Position numbers and translations under genes: made by a program
Part shown: positions 20,758 through 29,752 of the stretch, piece after piece
Layout of the letters: each line of letters opens with the position of its first letter
Numbering within the stretch: the first letter of the stretch is position 1
Origin: Vicingus serpentipes
GTDB lineage: Bacteria > Bacteroidota > Bacteroidia > Flavobacteriales_E > Vicingaceae
Assembly: GCA_024103385.1 (NCBI GenBank)
Contig: JAGFIT010000072.1
Location: 17,100-81,099, forward strand
DNA: 64,000 nucleotides
Direction of reading: 5' to 3'
The notes under the pieces: model-generated
The model's input: the letters and a program-made list of their open reading frames with translations, nothing else
Told to the model about the DNA's origin: nothing
Database searches by the model: none

Positions 20758-21627
20758 CTAAAAAGTCATATAATCTTCAGGATTAATAGGAATACCATTA
20801 TACCAAAATTCAAAATGCAAATGAGGACCCGTGGAAAGTTCTCCTGAATTACCCACAATAGCAATCACTTCTCCTGCTTTTACATGATTTCCTACTTCTT
20901 TATGTAGTACTGAATTGTGCTTATATACAGAAATTAAATTATTACTGTGCTGTAATTGGATTACATATCCTGTTTTTGCTGTCCATTCTGCAAAAATAAC
21001 TGTTCCATCTAATGTTGCTTTTATCGCCTCATTTTTTGGAGCAACCACATCAATTCCAAAATGCTGTTTTTTTACATTAAAACGGTTGGTAACAATTCCT
21101 TTTAGTGGTTTGAAAAAAGTAAAACTGCTAATATTATTTCCTGAAGTACTTCCCGCAACACTAAATAAATTGTATTTTTCTTCTGTCTCGACCATATTCC
21201 TCAATAAAGAATCTTCTTCTACCGGAATATTGGTTATCAACCCATAGTTTACGGATGTATCCACTATCGTAGTTTGATCAAATTGAATCGGGTTACCCTG
21301 TATAATGTGCCTAATGTTTTCAATGTACATTTCTTGTTGCTTCAAAACAGTAGTTAAAGAATCTAATTTTAACGTGTTTTCTACCCCTTGTTTTCTAATC
21401 ATAACGTTAGCATAACCAGGTATAAATTCTCTTAATGGAGTAAATGCAATCAATAACGTTACTAAAACAATCAAAACCAATGAACTTAGTCCTGCGGCCA
21501 CAAAAACATTTAACCGAGAAAGCCGAAAAGAAATTTTTTCCTCAAAAGTATCATCGTTTAATATCACCAACCGATACTTATTCTTCAGCTTTTGAAACTT
21601 CTTTGGTTTTTCTTTAAAGTTAGACAT
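20758..21627 (-). CDS. Membrane-anchored M23 family (LytM) peptidase
   Basis: 289-residue protein with a cytosolic basic N-terminus, one membrane helix (about residues 31-52, VAAGLSSLVLIVLVTLLIAF) and a periplasmic coiled segment. A C-terminal LytM domain carries the zinc ligands HFGIDVVAP (His and Asp, about 187) and HLHFEFWYNG (about 270). The family cleaves peptide crosslinks in peptidoglycan or, when degenerate, activates amidases; here the ligands look intact. Divergent from porW with a 161-nt gap. Confidence 0.92.
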   Translation of the reverse strand: MSNFKEKPKKFQKLKNKYRLVILNDDTFEEKISFRLSRLNVFVAAGLSSLVLIVLVTLLIAFTPLREFIPGYANVMIRKQGVENTLKLDSLTTVLKQQEMYIENIRHIIQGNPIQFDQTTIVDTSVNYGLITNIPVEEDSLLRNMVETEEKYNLFSVAGSTSGNNISSFTFFKPLKGIVTNRFNVKKQHFGIDVVAPKNEAIKATLDGTVIFAEWTAKTGYVIQLQHSNNLISVYKHNSVLHKEVGNHVKAGEVIAIVGNSGELSTGPHLHFEFWYNGIPINPEDYMTF

Positions 21628-21788
21628 AACAGATAAAATCTGTACAAAGGTAACAAATCAACCTATAAGTTTATTGCTGAGCATTTTTTCTTAACGCTTA
21701 TGCTTGCCTTTTTTATTTTATTTTACAACTAATAAGTATTTTAGCAAATTGTATAATAAAACAAGGGCTTTAACAGTTAAGTAACCAC

Positions 21789-24347
21789 TTGAAAAAAAAT
21801 CTATCTATACTATTTATTGTAACTGTAATTATTACAGGATTTTTGGGCTGTTCAAGAAAAAAAAACAGTTTTACCCGCAGAGCATACCATAATACGACAG
21901 CCAGATACAATGGTTATTTTAATGCTCGAGAAATTAAAAAGGAAAACGTAGCCACTTTATATAATGAGTATAAAGATGATTACTCCGAAATTCTTCCCTT
22001 ATTTATTTACCCCGATGAGGTTAAATCCAAGAGCATGTACCCTGACATGGATAAAATCATCGAAAAATGTTCAGAAGTTATTGACCGGCACTCTATGTAC
22101 ATTAAAAAGGAAGAACACAACCGTTGGATAGACGATTGTTATCTTTTAATAGGTCAAGCCCGGTTTTACAAACAAGAATATTTCGTAGGAGAGGAAATAT
22201 TTATTTATGTTGCTAAAACATTTAAAAATAACCCTAGCAAATACGAAGGCTTAATGTGGTTAATTCGTACTTATATGGAAGTAGGTGAAATGCAAAAAGC
22301 AGAATCTTACTTAGATGTTATTGATCAAGAAGGTATCCCAAAGCAATACAGTAGTGAATATCATGCTTTATATGCTGAATATTATATCAGAAAAAAAAAT
22401 TACGATGAAGCCATTAATAAATTAACCAAAGCACTAGAAACCACTCGAAAAAAATCAGATCAACGGAGGTTCAATTATGTGTTAGCTCAACTTTGGTTAA
22501 AGAAAAAAGAATATGGACAAGCTTCAGCGTTATTTACGAAAGTTATCAAACTAAAACCTGAATACAGCATGATGTTTCATGCTAAAATTAATCGTGCCCT
22601 ATCTTATGATGTTGGTGGTGAAGATAACAAAGCCATCAAAAAAATGTTAACCAAAATGGTGCGCGACACAAAAAACGCAGAATACTTAGACCAGATTTAT
22701 TACGCTCTTGCAGACATTGCTTTCAAAGAAAACGATGAAGATCTAGGAATTGAATATCTTCAAAAATCGGCCGCTGCAAGTACTTCAAACACCAAACAAA
22801 AAGCCCTATCTTATTTAAGGTTAGGAGAACTTTTTTACGAAAAACCTCAATACGTTTTAGCACAATCTTATTATGATAGCTGTTTAACTGTTTTACCGAA
22901 AGATTATAGTGATTATGATAAAATTTATGAACGGAATAATGCATTAACAAAATTGGTAACTAATATAAAAATTGTAGAAGAACAAGACAGTTTATTGAAA
23001 ATGAGTACTGACGAAGAATACCGAAAAAAAGTAATCAACCAGTTAGTACAAAAAGCAATTGACGAAGAAGCCAAATTAAAACAGCAAGCCAATACAATTA
23101 ACACCCCTACTGGTGTTAACCTCCCTACAAATACGACTAAAGGGGGGTGGTACTTTTATAATAAAACCACTTTGGGTTTTGGGTTTACCGATTTTAGAAA
23201 AAAATGGGGAGATAGAAAACTAGAAGACGACTGGCGAAGGAAAGACAAACAATCTGTTGCAACATTTAATGAAGAGGCAGCAAAAATAGATTCCTCTTCC
23301 ACAGACAGTACTGTTGTTAATGAAAAAACCAACCCTGATTATTATTTGCAATTTATTCCAACAACAGATGCGGATATCATTGCATCACATAATAAAATTA
23401 TTGAAGCTTTATACGCTTTGGGTAATATTTATCGAGAAGATTTTCAAAATTACCCCGGGGCCATCAATTCATTTGAAGAATTAATAACCAGATACGATAC
23501 CTCCCACTACAAACTACCATCATGGTACAACCTTTACCGAATAAGTTTGTTAATTGAAAATGACGAAATGAAAACGAAATATAGGAACTTGATATTGAAC
23601 AATTATCCGGAAAGTGAATATGCCAAAATAATACAAGACCCTACTTATAATAAAGTAACACGAGAAAATAGGAAAAGAGTAGATAATTATTACAGCCGTG
23701 TTTTTGAATTATACACTGAAAAATACTACGATAACGTATTAATTCGGTGTGAAAAAGCAAAAGCCATTTTTGCAGACAACCACATTCAAGATAAATTTGA
23801 TTTTTTAGCCGCAATGTCTATTGGACATACCAACACACTGGATTCTTTTAAGCTAGCCTTAGAAGATATCATCATTAAACATCCAAAATCTGATGTTAGT
23901 GATGAAGCAAAAAGAATTTTAACCTTAATTGAAAAAGACCCTCGTGCGTTATCTTCAGGAAAAACAAGCTTTTACCAACATGACCCTACTGATGATTTTG
24001 TTTTTGTTGCTGTTATTCCTACTACCGACAATAAAACCCCTAAGTATAAAATTGCTATTTCTGACTTCAACCAAAAATATTATAGTGCTAACTCTTTTGA
24101 GCCTATACAAAGTATTTTATTAAATAAAGACAGGCAAATAATTACTGTTAAAAAATTTAAAGGAAATGCTGATGCTATAGACTACTACAAATCTTTCGTT
24201 TTAAATAAAGATAATTTAAAAGAACTCAACGAGAAAAAGTACGACTACTTCTTAATTTCAGAAAAGAATTTTGTTCACTTTTATGGAGATAAGGATGTGG
24301 CTGCTTATCTTGAGTTTTTTCGTAAAAACTTTGATATAAAGCTATAA
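21789..24347 (+). CDS. porW: T9SS-associated TPR lipoprotein PorW/SprE
   Basis: 852-residue lipoprotein of the type IX secretion system, known as SprE in Flavobacterium johnsoniae (gliding) and PorW in Porphyromonas gingivalis. A lipobox with Cys at residue 21 (GFLGC) follows a hydrophobic signal. The diagnostic AYHNTTARYNGYFNAREIKK lies just behind it, then many TPR-like helical pairs. The start is a TTG: an in-frame TAA is at 21771-21773 and no ATG or GTG occurs before the signal sequence, so TTG at 21789 is the only start that keeps the lipoprotein signal. It precedes bactofilin and the ATP synthase genes on the same strand, with a new promoter in between. Confidence 0.9.
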   Translation: MKKNLSILFIVTVIITGFLGCSRKKNSFTRRAYHNTTARYNGYFNAREIKKENVATLYNEYKDDYSEILPLFIYPDEVKSKSMYPDMDKIIEKCSEVIDRHSMYIKKEEHNRWIDDCYLLIGQARFYKQEYFVGEEIFIYVAKTFKNNPSKYEGLMWLIRTYMEVGEMQKAESYLDVIDQEGIPKQYSSEYHALYAEYYIRKKNYDEAINKLTKALETTRKKSDQRRFNYVLAQLWLKKKEYGQASALFTKVIKLKPEYSMMFHAKINRALSYDVGGEDNKAIKKMLTKMVRDTKNAEYLDQIYYALADIAFKENDEDLGIEYLQKSAAASTSNTKQKALSYLRLGELFYEKPQYVLAQSYYDSCLTVLPKDYSDYDKIYERNNALTKLVTNIKIVEEQDSLLKMSTDEEYRKKVINQLVQKAIDEEAKLKQQANTINTPTGVNLPTNTTKGGWYFYNKTTLGFGFTDFRKKWGDRKLEDDWRRKDKQSVATFNEEAAKIDSSSTDSTVVNEKTNPDYYLQFIPTTDADIIASHNKIIEALYALGNIYREDFQNYPGAINSFEELITRYDTSHYKLPSWYNLYRISLLIENDEMKTKYRNLILNNYPESEYAKIIQDPTYNKVTRENRKRVDNYYSRVFELYTEKYYDNVLIRCEKAKAIFADNHIQDKFDFLAAMSIGHTNTLDSFKLALEDIIIKHPKSDVSDEAKRILTLIEKDPRALSSGKTSFYQHDPTDDFVFVAVIPTTDNKTPKYKIAISDFNQKYYSANSFEPIQSILLNKDRQIITVKKFKGNADAIDYYKSFVLNKDNLKELNEKKYDYFLISEKNFVHFYGDKDVAAYLEFFRKNFDIKL

Positions 24348-24361
24348 TTCGTTAAAATCAC

Positions 24362-24369
24362 TATATTTG
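24362..24369 (+). promoter_or_regulatory. -7 promoter element for bactofilin/ATP synthase operon
   Basis: TATATTTG matches TAnnTTTG, 20 nt upstream of the ATG at 24389. It could drive bactofilin, atpZ and the following F0F1 genes separately from porW. Confidence 0.5.
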
Positions 24370-24388
24370 TTACCTATTTAACTTTAAT

Positions 24389-24817
24389 ATGCTTAAGAAA
24401 AAAAGATTCCCTATGGCAAAAAACCAAGAAATAGAAACTCCAGAAATTAACATTATCCGAAAAGGAACAGAAATAAAAGGTGATATCACCTGTGCTGGAG
24501 ATATACGAATAGACGGAATTTTACAAGGCTCTTTAATTTCTGAAGGAAAATTAGTGGTTGGTACCACTGGTGTTATTGATGGAAAGGTAACTTGTAAAAA
24601 TGCGGATGTATCTGGAAAAATTAAAGCTAAATTGGTGGTGAAGGAGTTATTACAACTCAAAGCTTCTGCTAATATTTTGGGTGACATCAATACCAACAAG
24701 TTATCAATAGAACCTGGTGCTAATTTCACTGGAACTTGTAATATGGGTTCTGTAGTTAAAGATATGCATCATGGAGAAAAAAGAGAAATCTTCGAAGAAG
24801 AAGCCCAAGCAGTTTAA
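24389..24817 (+). CDS. Bactofilin (polymer-forming cytoskeletal protein)
   Basis: 142-residue bactofilin: a right-handed beta-helix core (about residues 20-120) with regular hydrophobic-glycine periodicity (for example KGDITCAGDIRIDGILQGSL) between short flexible tails. Bactofilins self-assemble into nucleotide-independent filaments on the inner membrane. The ATG at 24389 is the longest choice; a second ATG at 24413 gives MAKNQEIET and is equally plausible given the short leader. The 3' end overlaps atpZ by 47 nt, an unusually long overlap that ties translation of the two genes. Confidence 0.92.
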   Translation: MLKKKRFPMAKNQEIETPEINIIRKGTEIKGDITCAGDIRIDGILQGSLISEGKLVVGTTGVIDGKVTCKNADVSGKIKAKLVVKELLQLKASANILGDINTNKLSIEPGANFTGTCNMGSVVKDMHHGEKREIFEEEAQAV

Positions 24818-25010
24818 TAATTTTGCTCGATTTTCAGGTATTGCTTTTCAAATGGGCGCTACCATTTTTTTAGCCGCTTATGTGGGAAAATGGTTAGATC
24901 AAAAATATCCTAGTGAAAAAAAGTGGTTCACTATTGGGTTAACCCTTTTGGGTGTTGGAATTGCTTTGTTCAATGTGCTTCGACAAATCAATAAGAATAA
25001 TGAAGAATGA
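24771..25010 (+). CDS. atpZ: AtpZ/AtpI family protein
   Basis: 79-residue membrane protein with two predicted helices (about 25-42 and 50-68) and a basic N-terminus. FARFSGIAFQMGATIFLAAYVGKWLD is typical of the AtpZ/AtpI family, but only its family pattern is used here. Members sit at the head of F0F1 operons and are linked to c-ring assembly or Mg2+/Ca2+ handling. It overlaps bactofilin by 47 nt and the next gene by 11 nt. Confidence 0.85.
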   Translation: MEKKEKSSKKKPKQFNNFARFSGIAFQMGATIFLAAYVGKWLDQKYPSEKKWFTIGLTLLGVGIALFNVLRQINKNNEE

Positions 25011-25392
25011 TTTGGTAAAGTATACCATTCAGTTTACATTCCTTTTAGCGTTAATTACCGTTACCATTTGCCTACTACATTTTTTAGTGCTGCATTTTAT
25101 AGCAGCCCCATTATTTGACAATAATATAATAGGAGCTTATGTAGCAAATTATGCTTTAGCAATAGTTATTTTTGGTTCTCTTGTTCTCCTAAAAAAGAAA
25201 TTTTCAGACTCATTAGGTTTTATTTTTATGGGAGGTAGCATACTAAAATTTGCCTGCTTTTTTATCTTTTTTTACCCCTCTTATAAGTTAGATGGAAAAA
25301 TAAGTCCACTAGAATTTTCTGCCTTTTTTATTCCCTATACAATTTGCTTAATTACAGAGGTGATTTTCCTCATAAAATTGCTCAAAGATTAA
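25000..25392 (+). CDS. Small four-helix membrane protein of the ATP synthase operon (DUF6168-like)
   Basis: 130-residue hydrophobic protein with four predicted membrane helices. The start at 25000 (ATG, overlapping the atpZ stop) is chosen over upstream alternatives because it leaves a short polar head (MKNDLVKYTIQ) before helix 1. No catalytic motif is seen. It occupies the slot between atpZ and atpB. The location recalls AtpI-type assembly proteins, but I cannot claim homology; the DUF6168 label is from memory of small proteins in this position. Confidence 0.7.
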   Translation: MKNDLVKYTIQFTFLLALITVTICLLHFLVLHFIAAPLFDNNIIGAYVANYALAIVIFGSLVLLKKKFSDSLGFIFMGGSILKFACFFIFFYPSYKLDGKISPLEFSAFFIPYTICLITEVIFLIKLLKD

Positions 25393-25516
25393 GGCGAAAT
25401 TTGCCAAAAATTTCAATAATAAAATAGTGTGAATAAAACCTGTAAATTGTTTTTCCTATTTAATATAAATACCTATTTTTGCACCGATTTTAAAGCACCT
25501 TTATTATTCGTGTAGT

Positions 25517-26608
25517 ATGCAAGTGAAAAAATTGATGAAGATCCTATTGTTATTGCTTTTTGTGAGCCCATTAACTATTTTGGCTAATGCTGACACTGAG
25601 CACGTTTCCGAAGAACATGGAGTAAAATCTGAAGAATTATCTGAGGAAGATCAAAAAAGTAAGAAAAGAAAAGAATACATCAATCATCATTTATTAGATG
25701 CACATAGTTTTACTATCTGGCACGCTAAAGGTTGGGAATTTCCACTTCCTATTATTTTATGGGATGAAGGTCTACATGTTTTTTCATCCTCAAAATTTCA
25801 TCATGGGGAAGCAGTAGCTGAATCTAAAGGAAACTACTATAAATTACATCACGAAAAAATTTACAAAACAGATGCTGAAGGCACCTTAGTGATGGATGAA
25901 CATCACCACCCCACCAATGCTAAGCCACTAGATTTTTCTATCACTAAAAATGTGTTTACAATAATGCTAATGTCATTATTTATCTTTTTCCTATTTACTC
26001 GTTTTGCAAAAACATATACCAACAACTTAGTTCCTCAAAAAGGCGGAAAATTTCTAGAGCCTTTAGTTATTTTTATTAGAGACGAAATTGCCAAACCAAA
26101 CATTGGAGAAAAACATTATAAAAAATACATGAGTTATTTATTAACAGTTTTCTTTTTTATCTGGTTTTTAAACTTAGCAGGAATGACTCCTTTAGGAATT
26201 GGAGTGACAAACAATATTGCTGTGACTTTTGGATTGGCATTAATCACGTTTATTATCACTCAATTCACTTCTAACAAAAATTATTGGGGACATATTTTTT
26301 GGATGCCAGGAGTTCCTTCCCCAATGAAAATTATTTTAGCCCCAATAGAATTATTAGGTGTTTTCATTAAACCCTTTGCATTAATGATTCGTCTGTACGC
26401 GAACATGACTGCTGGGCATATTGTTTTAATGAGTTTAATTGGTCTATTGTATGTATTTACTAACTGGTTCGCTAAAGGAGCATTCCTTGGGTTAACCTTG
26501 TTTTTATCTATAATAGAACTATTAGTTGCCTTTTTACAGGCATATATATTCACCATGTTAACTGCCCTTTATTTTGGAGGTGCTGTTGCAGAGCATGATG
26601 AACACTAG
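25517..26608 (+). CDS. atpB: ATP synthase F0 subunit a
   Basis: Proton channel subunit of F0F1 ATP synthase. The 363-residue protein has a signal-like N-terminus (about 1-24) and an unusually long, His-rich extracytoplasmic region (about 25-150), as often seen in Bacteroidota. The conserved channel part follows, with the essential Arg in ALMIRLYANMTAGH (about residue 292) and the final AYIFTMLTALYFGGAVAEHDEH. A possible TAnnTTTG element (TATTTTTG, 25474-25481) suggests an internal promoter. Followed by atpE after 54 nt. Confidence 0.95.
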   Translation: MQVKKLMKILLLLLFVSPLTILANADTEHVSEEHGVKSEELSEEDQKSKKRKEYINHHLLDAHSFTIWHAKGWEFPLPIILWDEGLHVFSSSKFHHGEAVAESKGNYYKLHHEKIYKTDAEGTLVMDEHHHPTNAKPLDFSITKNVFTIMLMSLFIFFLFTRFAKTYTNNLVPQKGGKFLEPLVIFIRDEIAKPNIGEKHYKKYMSYLLTVFFFIWFLNLAGMTPLGIGVTNNIAVTFGLALITFIITQFTSNKNYWGHIFWMPGVPSPMKIILAPIELLGVFIKPFALMIRLYANMTAGHIVLMSLIGLLYVFTNWFAKGAFLGLTLFLSIIELLVAFLQAYIFTMLTALYFGGAVAEHDEH

Positions 26609-26630
26609 ATAAGTAATTTATTAACCTTGT

Positions 26631-26644
26631 CTGCCGATAGGCAG
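26631..26644. repeat. Small GC-rich palindrome CTGCCGATAGGCAG
   Basis: 5-bp arms around GATA in the atpB-atpE gap. It shares CCGATAG with the palindrome at 42846 and may be a dispersed element. Confidence 0.5.
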
Positions 26645-26662
26645 GCTATAAAATTTTATATT

Positions 26663-26854
26663 ATGGAAATTCCAGCGATTGTAGGAGCAGGATTAGTTGT
26701 TATCGGTGCAGGTATCGGTATTGGTAGAATAGGTGGTTCAGCAATGGACGCTATTGCACGTCAACCAGAAGCAACTAACAAAATTCAAACAGCGATGTTG
26801 ATTGCAGCAGCGTTAATTGAAGGTATTGGATTTGCTGCATTATTTGCAGTTTAA
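26663..26854 (+). CDS. atpE: ATP synthase F0 subunit c
   Basis: 63-residue two-helix proteolipid that forms the rotor ring. The polar loop is ARQPEATNKIQ and the ion-carrying Glu is in ALIEGIGFAALF. The residue after Glu is Gly and no Na+-type Glu-Ser pair is present, so proton coupling is favoured. The ATG at 26663 is preferred over an upstream TTG at 26627, which would run through the GC-rich palindrome at 26631. A strong hairpin follows the stop codon. Confidence 0.95.
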   Translation: MEIPAIVGAGLVVIGAGIGIGRIGGSAMDAIARQPEATNKIQTAMLIAAALIEGIGFAALFAV

Positions 26855-26866
26855 ACAATCAATTTT

Positions 26867-26902
26867 AAGAAAGCTGTAACGGTTGGTTACAGCTTTCTTT
26901 TA
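26867..26902 (+). terminator. Hairpin between atpE and atpF (attenuator or RNA stabiliser)
   Basis: A 14-bp perfect stem (26867-26880 with 26886-26899, loop GGTTG) followed by a short T/A tract. It lies inside the operon, right after the gene whose product is needed in the largest number of copies. Partial termination or 3'-end protection would raise atpE mRNA over the rest. Confidence 0.65.
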
Positions 26903-26924
26903 AAAATTATAAAATTAAAAAGGA

Positions 26925-27425
26925 ATGGAAAAGTTATTAAATGATTTCTCAGTTGGTTTGTTCTTCTGGCAAACGCTTTTGTTTGTAGTATTATTATTCT
27001 TGTTAAGAAAATATGCTTGGAAACCTATTTTGAATGCGGTTAATGAAAGAGAAGACTCTATCAAGGATGCTTTAAATTCTGCAGAAGAAGCTAAAAGAGC
27101 AATGGCAGAGCTAAAATCCAGCAATGAAACGTTGTTGAATGAGGCAAGAGCCGAAAGAGATGCGATGCTAAAAGAAGCTAGAACAGTTAAAGAAAAAATG
27201 ATTGCTGATGCTAAATCAAAAGCCAGCGAAGACGCTGAAAAAATCATTACTGCAGCAAAAGAGAGTATTCAACACGAAAAGATGGCTGCATTAACTGAGT
27301 TAAAAAATCAGGTAGCAGTATTGTCTATTGAAATTGCTGAAAAAATCTTAAAAGATGAACTATCTTCTGCTGATAAGCAAAAAGCAATTATTGATAATGT
27401 GGTAAAAGATATTAATCTAAATTAA
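26925..27425 (+). CDS. atpF: ATP synthase F0 subunit b
   Basis: 166-residue peripheral stalk subunit: one N-terminal membrane helix (about 10-27, GLFFWQTLLFVVLLFLL), then RKYAWKPILNAVNERE and a long Ala/Glu/Lys-rich coiled coil to the C-terminus. It links F0 subunit a to the delta subunit and holds the alpha3beta3 head. It sits 6 nt before atpH. Confidence 0.95.
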   Translation: MEKLLNDFSVGLFFWQTLLFVVLLFLLRKYAWKPILNAVNEREDSIKDALNSAEEAKRAMAELKSSNETLLNEARAERDAMLKEARTVKEKMIADAKSKASEDAEKIITAAKESIQHEKMAALTELKNQVAVLSIEIAEKILKDELSSADKQKAIIDNVVKDINLN

Positions 27426-27431
27426 ACTTAG

Positions 27432-27992
27432 ATGAGAGATATTAAAGTAGCTTCACGGTACGCTAAATCATTACTTAAAATTGCTATTGAAGAAAAAGCA
27501 TTAGAAGAGCTTTATGCAGATATGCAATTTATTAATAAGATATGTACTGAAAATCGTGAGTTAATGGTCGTATTAAAAAGCCCTGTGATAAAAAACGATA
27601 AAAAACAGGCGATTTTAAATGCCATTTTTGATAAAAATATCTCTAAGATAGCTTCTATCTTCACAGCACTTATTACCAGTAAAAAAAGAGCAGGAATCAT
27701 TGGAGATATTGCAGCATCGTTTATTGAGGTTTACAAACAACATAAAAACATCAAAACGGCTCAGGTAACTTCTGCTGTAACACTATCTAAATCACAAAAA
27801 GAGGCTATCGCTGCCATTTTAAATAGCACTAAATCTGCTGATAGTATTGAATTACATGAAATAATTAACAAAGATATTATTGGAGGATTGATAGTCCGAA
27901 TTGGTGATAAACAAGTGGATGAAAGTATAAAACGAAAATTAAAGAACCTTGCAATGGAGTTTGATGAAAACCCATATGTTAGGGAATATTAA
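27432..27992 (+). CDS. atpH: ATP synthase F1 subunit delta
   Basis: 186-residue OSCP/delta subunit that joins the peripheral stalk to the F1 head. The N-terminal helical bundle opens with VASRYAKSLLKIAIEE, and the C-terminal domain contains the conserved GGLIVRIGDKQVDESIKRKL (about 155-174). Standard length and position between atpF and atpA. Confidence 0.94.
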   Translation: MRDIKVASRYAKSLLKIAIEEKALEELYADMQFINKICTENRELMVVLKSPVIKNDKKQAILNAIFDKNISKIASIFTALITSKKRAGIIGDIAASFIEVYKQHKNIKTAQVTSAVTLSKSQKEAIAAILNSTKSADSIELHEIINKDIIGGLIVRIGDKQVDESIKRKLKNLAMEFDENPYVREY

Positions 27993-28007
27993 AATAATAA
28001 AAATAGT

Positions 28008-28034
28008 TAGAAGGTTAACAGTTTAGAAGGTTAG
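28008..28034 (+). repeat. Short direct repeat in the atpH-atpA gap
   Basis: TTAGAAGGTTA occurs at 28008-28018 and 28024-28034. It is probably slippage-derived spacer sequence; no function is implied. Confidence 0.6.
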
Positions 28035-28085
28035 CAATAATCAAATTAAACTTTAAACCAAATAAACACATAAACTTAAAAAAAC

Positions 28086-29666
28086 ATGGCCGAAGTAAAA
28101 CCCGCAGAAGTTTCAGCAATTTTAAAGCAGCAATTAGCTGGATTTAAAACAGAAGCACAACTAGAAGAAGTTGGTACAGTTCTTCAAATTGGTGATGGTA
28201 TTGCCCGTATTTACGGATTATCAGAAGTACAAGCTGGAGAGTTAATTGAATTTGAAAACGGATTAACTGCAATTGTATTGAACCTTGAAGAAGACAATGT
28301 TGGAGCCGTACTTTTAGGTTCTTCAAAAGGAATTAAAGAAGGTGATACCGTAAAAAGAACAAACAAAATTGCTTCACTAAAAGTAGGTGAAGGGTTGGTT
28401 GGTAGAGTAGTAGATACACTAGGTGATCCTATTGATGGAAAAGGTCCTATCCAAGGTGAACTGTACGATATGCCTTTAGAACGAAAAGCACCAGGTGTTG
28501 TTTTTAGAGAGCCCGTAACTGAACCTTTACAAAGTGGAATCAAAGCAATTGATTCTATGATTCCTGTAGGAAGAGGTCAAAGAGAGTTGATTATTGGAGA
28601 TAGACAAACAGGAAAGACAACTGTTGCTATTGATACCATTATTAATCAAAAAGAATTTTATGATAGAGGAGAACCTGTATTTTGTATTTATGTGGCAACA
28701 GGACAAAAAGCCTCTACCGTTGCAGGGATAGTGCAAACATTAGAAAATGCTGGAGCAATGGCTTATACAGTTGTTGTAGCGGCAAATGCTTCTGACCCTG
28801 CGCCAATGCAATTTTACTCTCCCTTTGCTGGAGCAGCTATTGGTGAGTACTTCAGAGATACTGGTCGACCAGCATTAATTGTATATGATGATTTATCAAA
28901 ACAAGCTGTTGCTTATCGTGAGGTTTCCTTATTATTAAGAAGACCTCCAGGACGTGAAGCTTACCCTGGAGACGTATTTTACTTACATTCAAGATTATTA
29001 GAAAGAGCTGCAAAAATTATTAATGTTGACAGTATTGCTCAAAACATGAATGATTTACCAGAATCTATTAGACCTTTAGTAAAAGGCGGTGGGTCATTAA
29101 CTGCTCTTCCAATTATTGAAACACAAGCAGGTGACGTTTCTGCATATATTCCAACCAACGTAATTTCTATTACTGATGGACAAATTTTCTTAGATGGTGA
29201 CTTGTTTAACCAAGGGGTAAGACCAGCAATTAACGTAGGTATTTCTGTATCTCGTGTTGGGGGTAATGCTCAAATTAAATCCATGAAAAAAGTAGCAGGA
29301 ACACTAAAATTAGATCAAGCACAATTTAGAGAGCTAGAAGCTTTTGCTAAGTTTGGTTCTGATTTGGATGCTGCTACTATGGGCGTAATTAATAAAGGTA
29401 AACGAAATGTCGAAATCTTAAAACAAGGTCAAAATGCACCTTTACCAGTAGAGCAACAAGTAGCTATTATCTATTTGGGAGCTAGAGGGTTAATCAATAG
29501 CATCCCTGTTGATAAAGTACGAGAGTTTGAAACAGAATACTTAAGTTTCTTAGTCAATACGCACCAAGAAGCACTAGATGCTTTAAGAGCAGGAAAATTA
29601 GACGAAGACACTACTGACACCTTGGAAAAAGTAGCAAAAGAATTAACAGCAAAATACAAAAACTAA
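28086..29666 (+). CDS. atpA: ATP synthase F1 subunit alpha
   Basis: 526-residue non-catalytic nucleotide-binding subunit. The Walker A is [11 protein letters not shown] (about 170), preceded by [19 protein letters not shown]. The alpha signature [14 protein letters not shown] is at about 375. The Walker A has Gln as in alpha subunits, and no catalytic Glu of beta subunits is present. No atpD (beta) or atpC (epsilon) follows in the window, as is usual in Bacteroidota, where these form a separate locus. Confidence 0.97.
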   Translation: MAEVKPAEVSAILKQQLAGFKTEAQLEEVGTVLQIGDGIARIYGLSEVQAGELIEFENGLTAIVLNLEEDNVGAVLLGSSKGIKEGDTVKRTNKIASLKVGEGLVGRVVDTLGDPIDGKGPIQGELYDMPLERKAPGVVFREPVTEPLQSGIKAIDSMIPVGRGQRELIIGDRQTGKTTVAIDTIINQKEFYDRGEPVFCIYVATGQKASTVAGIVQTLENAGAMAYTVVVAANASDPAPMQFYSPFAGAAIGEYFRDTGRPALIVYDDLSKQAVAYREVSLLLRRPPGREAYPGDVFYLHSRLLERAAKIINVDSIAQNMNDLPESIRPLVKGGGSLTALPIIETQAGDVSAYIPTNVISITDGQIFLDGDLFNQGVRPAINVGISVSRVGGNAQIKSMKKVAGTLKLDQAQFRELEAFAKFGSDLDAATMGVINKGKRNVEILKQGQNAPLPVEQQVAIIYLGARGLINSIPVDKVREFETEYLSFLVNTHQEALDALRAGKLDEDTTDTLEKVAKELTAKYKN

Positions 29667-29683
29667 GTTCAAAGTTGAAAGAG

Positions 29684-29725
29684 AAAAGTTGAAAGTGATT
29701 CTTAATTCGTACACTTTCAACTTTT
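29684..29725. repeat. Inverted repeat in the atpA-atpG gap
   Basis: A 14-bp perfect stem (29684-29697 with 29712-29725) around a 14-nt loop, flanked by further copies of the AAGTTGAAAG word. It could form an intercistronic hairpin. Confidence 0.6.
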
Positions 29726-29752
29726 AAACTTTTCACTTTTAAACTCAAAAAA

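Noticed and set aside
26663..26854. Sodium-dependent ATP synthase c ring
   Set aside because: The residue after the ion-binding Glu is Gly and the Na+-type Gln/Ser ligands are not visible, so proton coupling is the simpler reading.
28144..28736. Minus-strand ORFs over atpA
   Set aside because: They are shadows of a fully conserved alpha-subunit gene.
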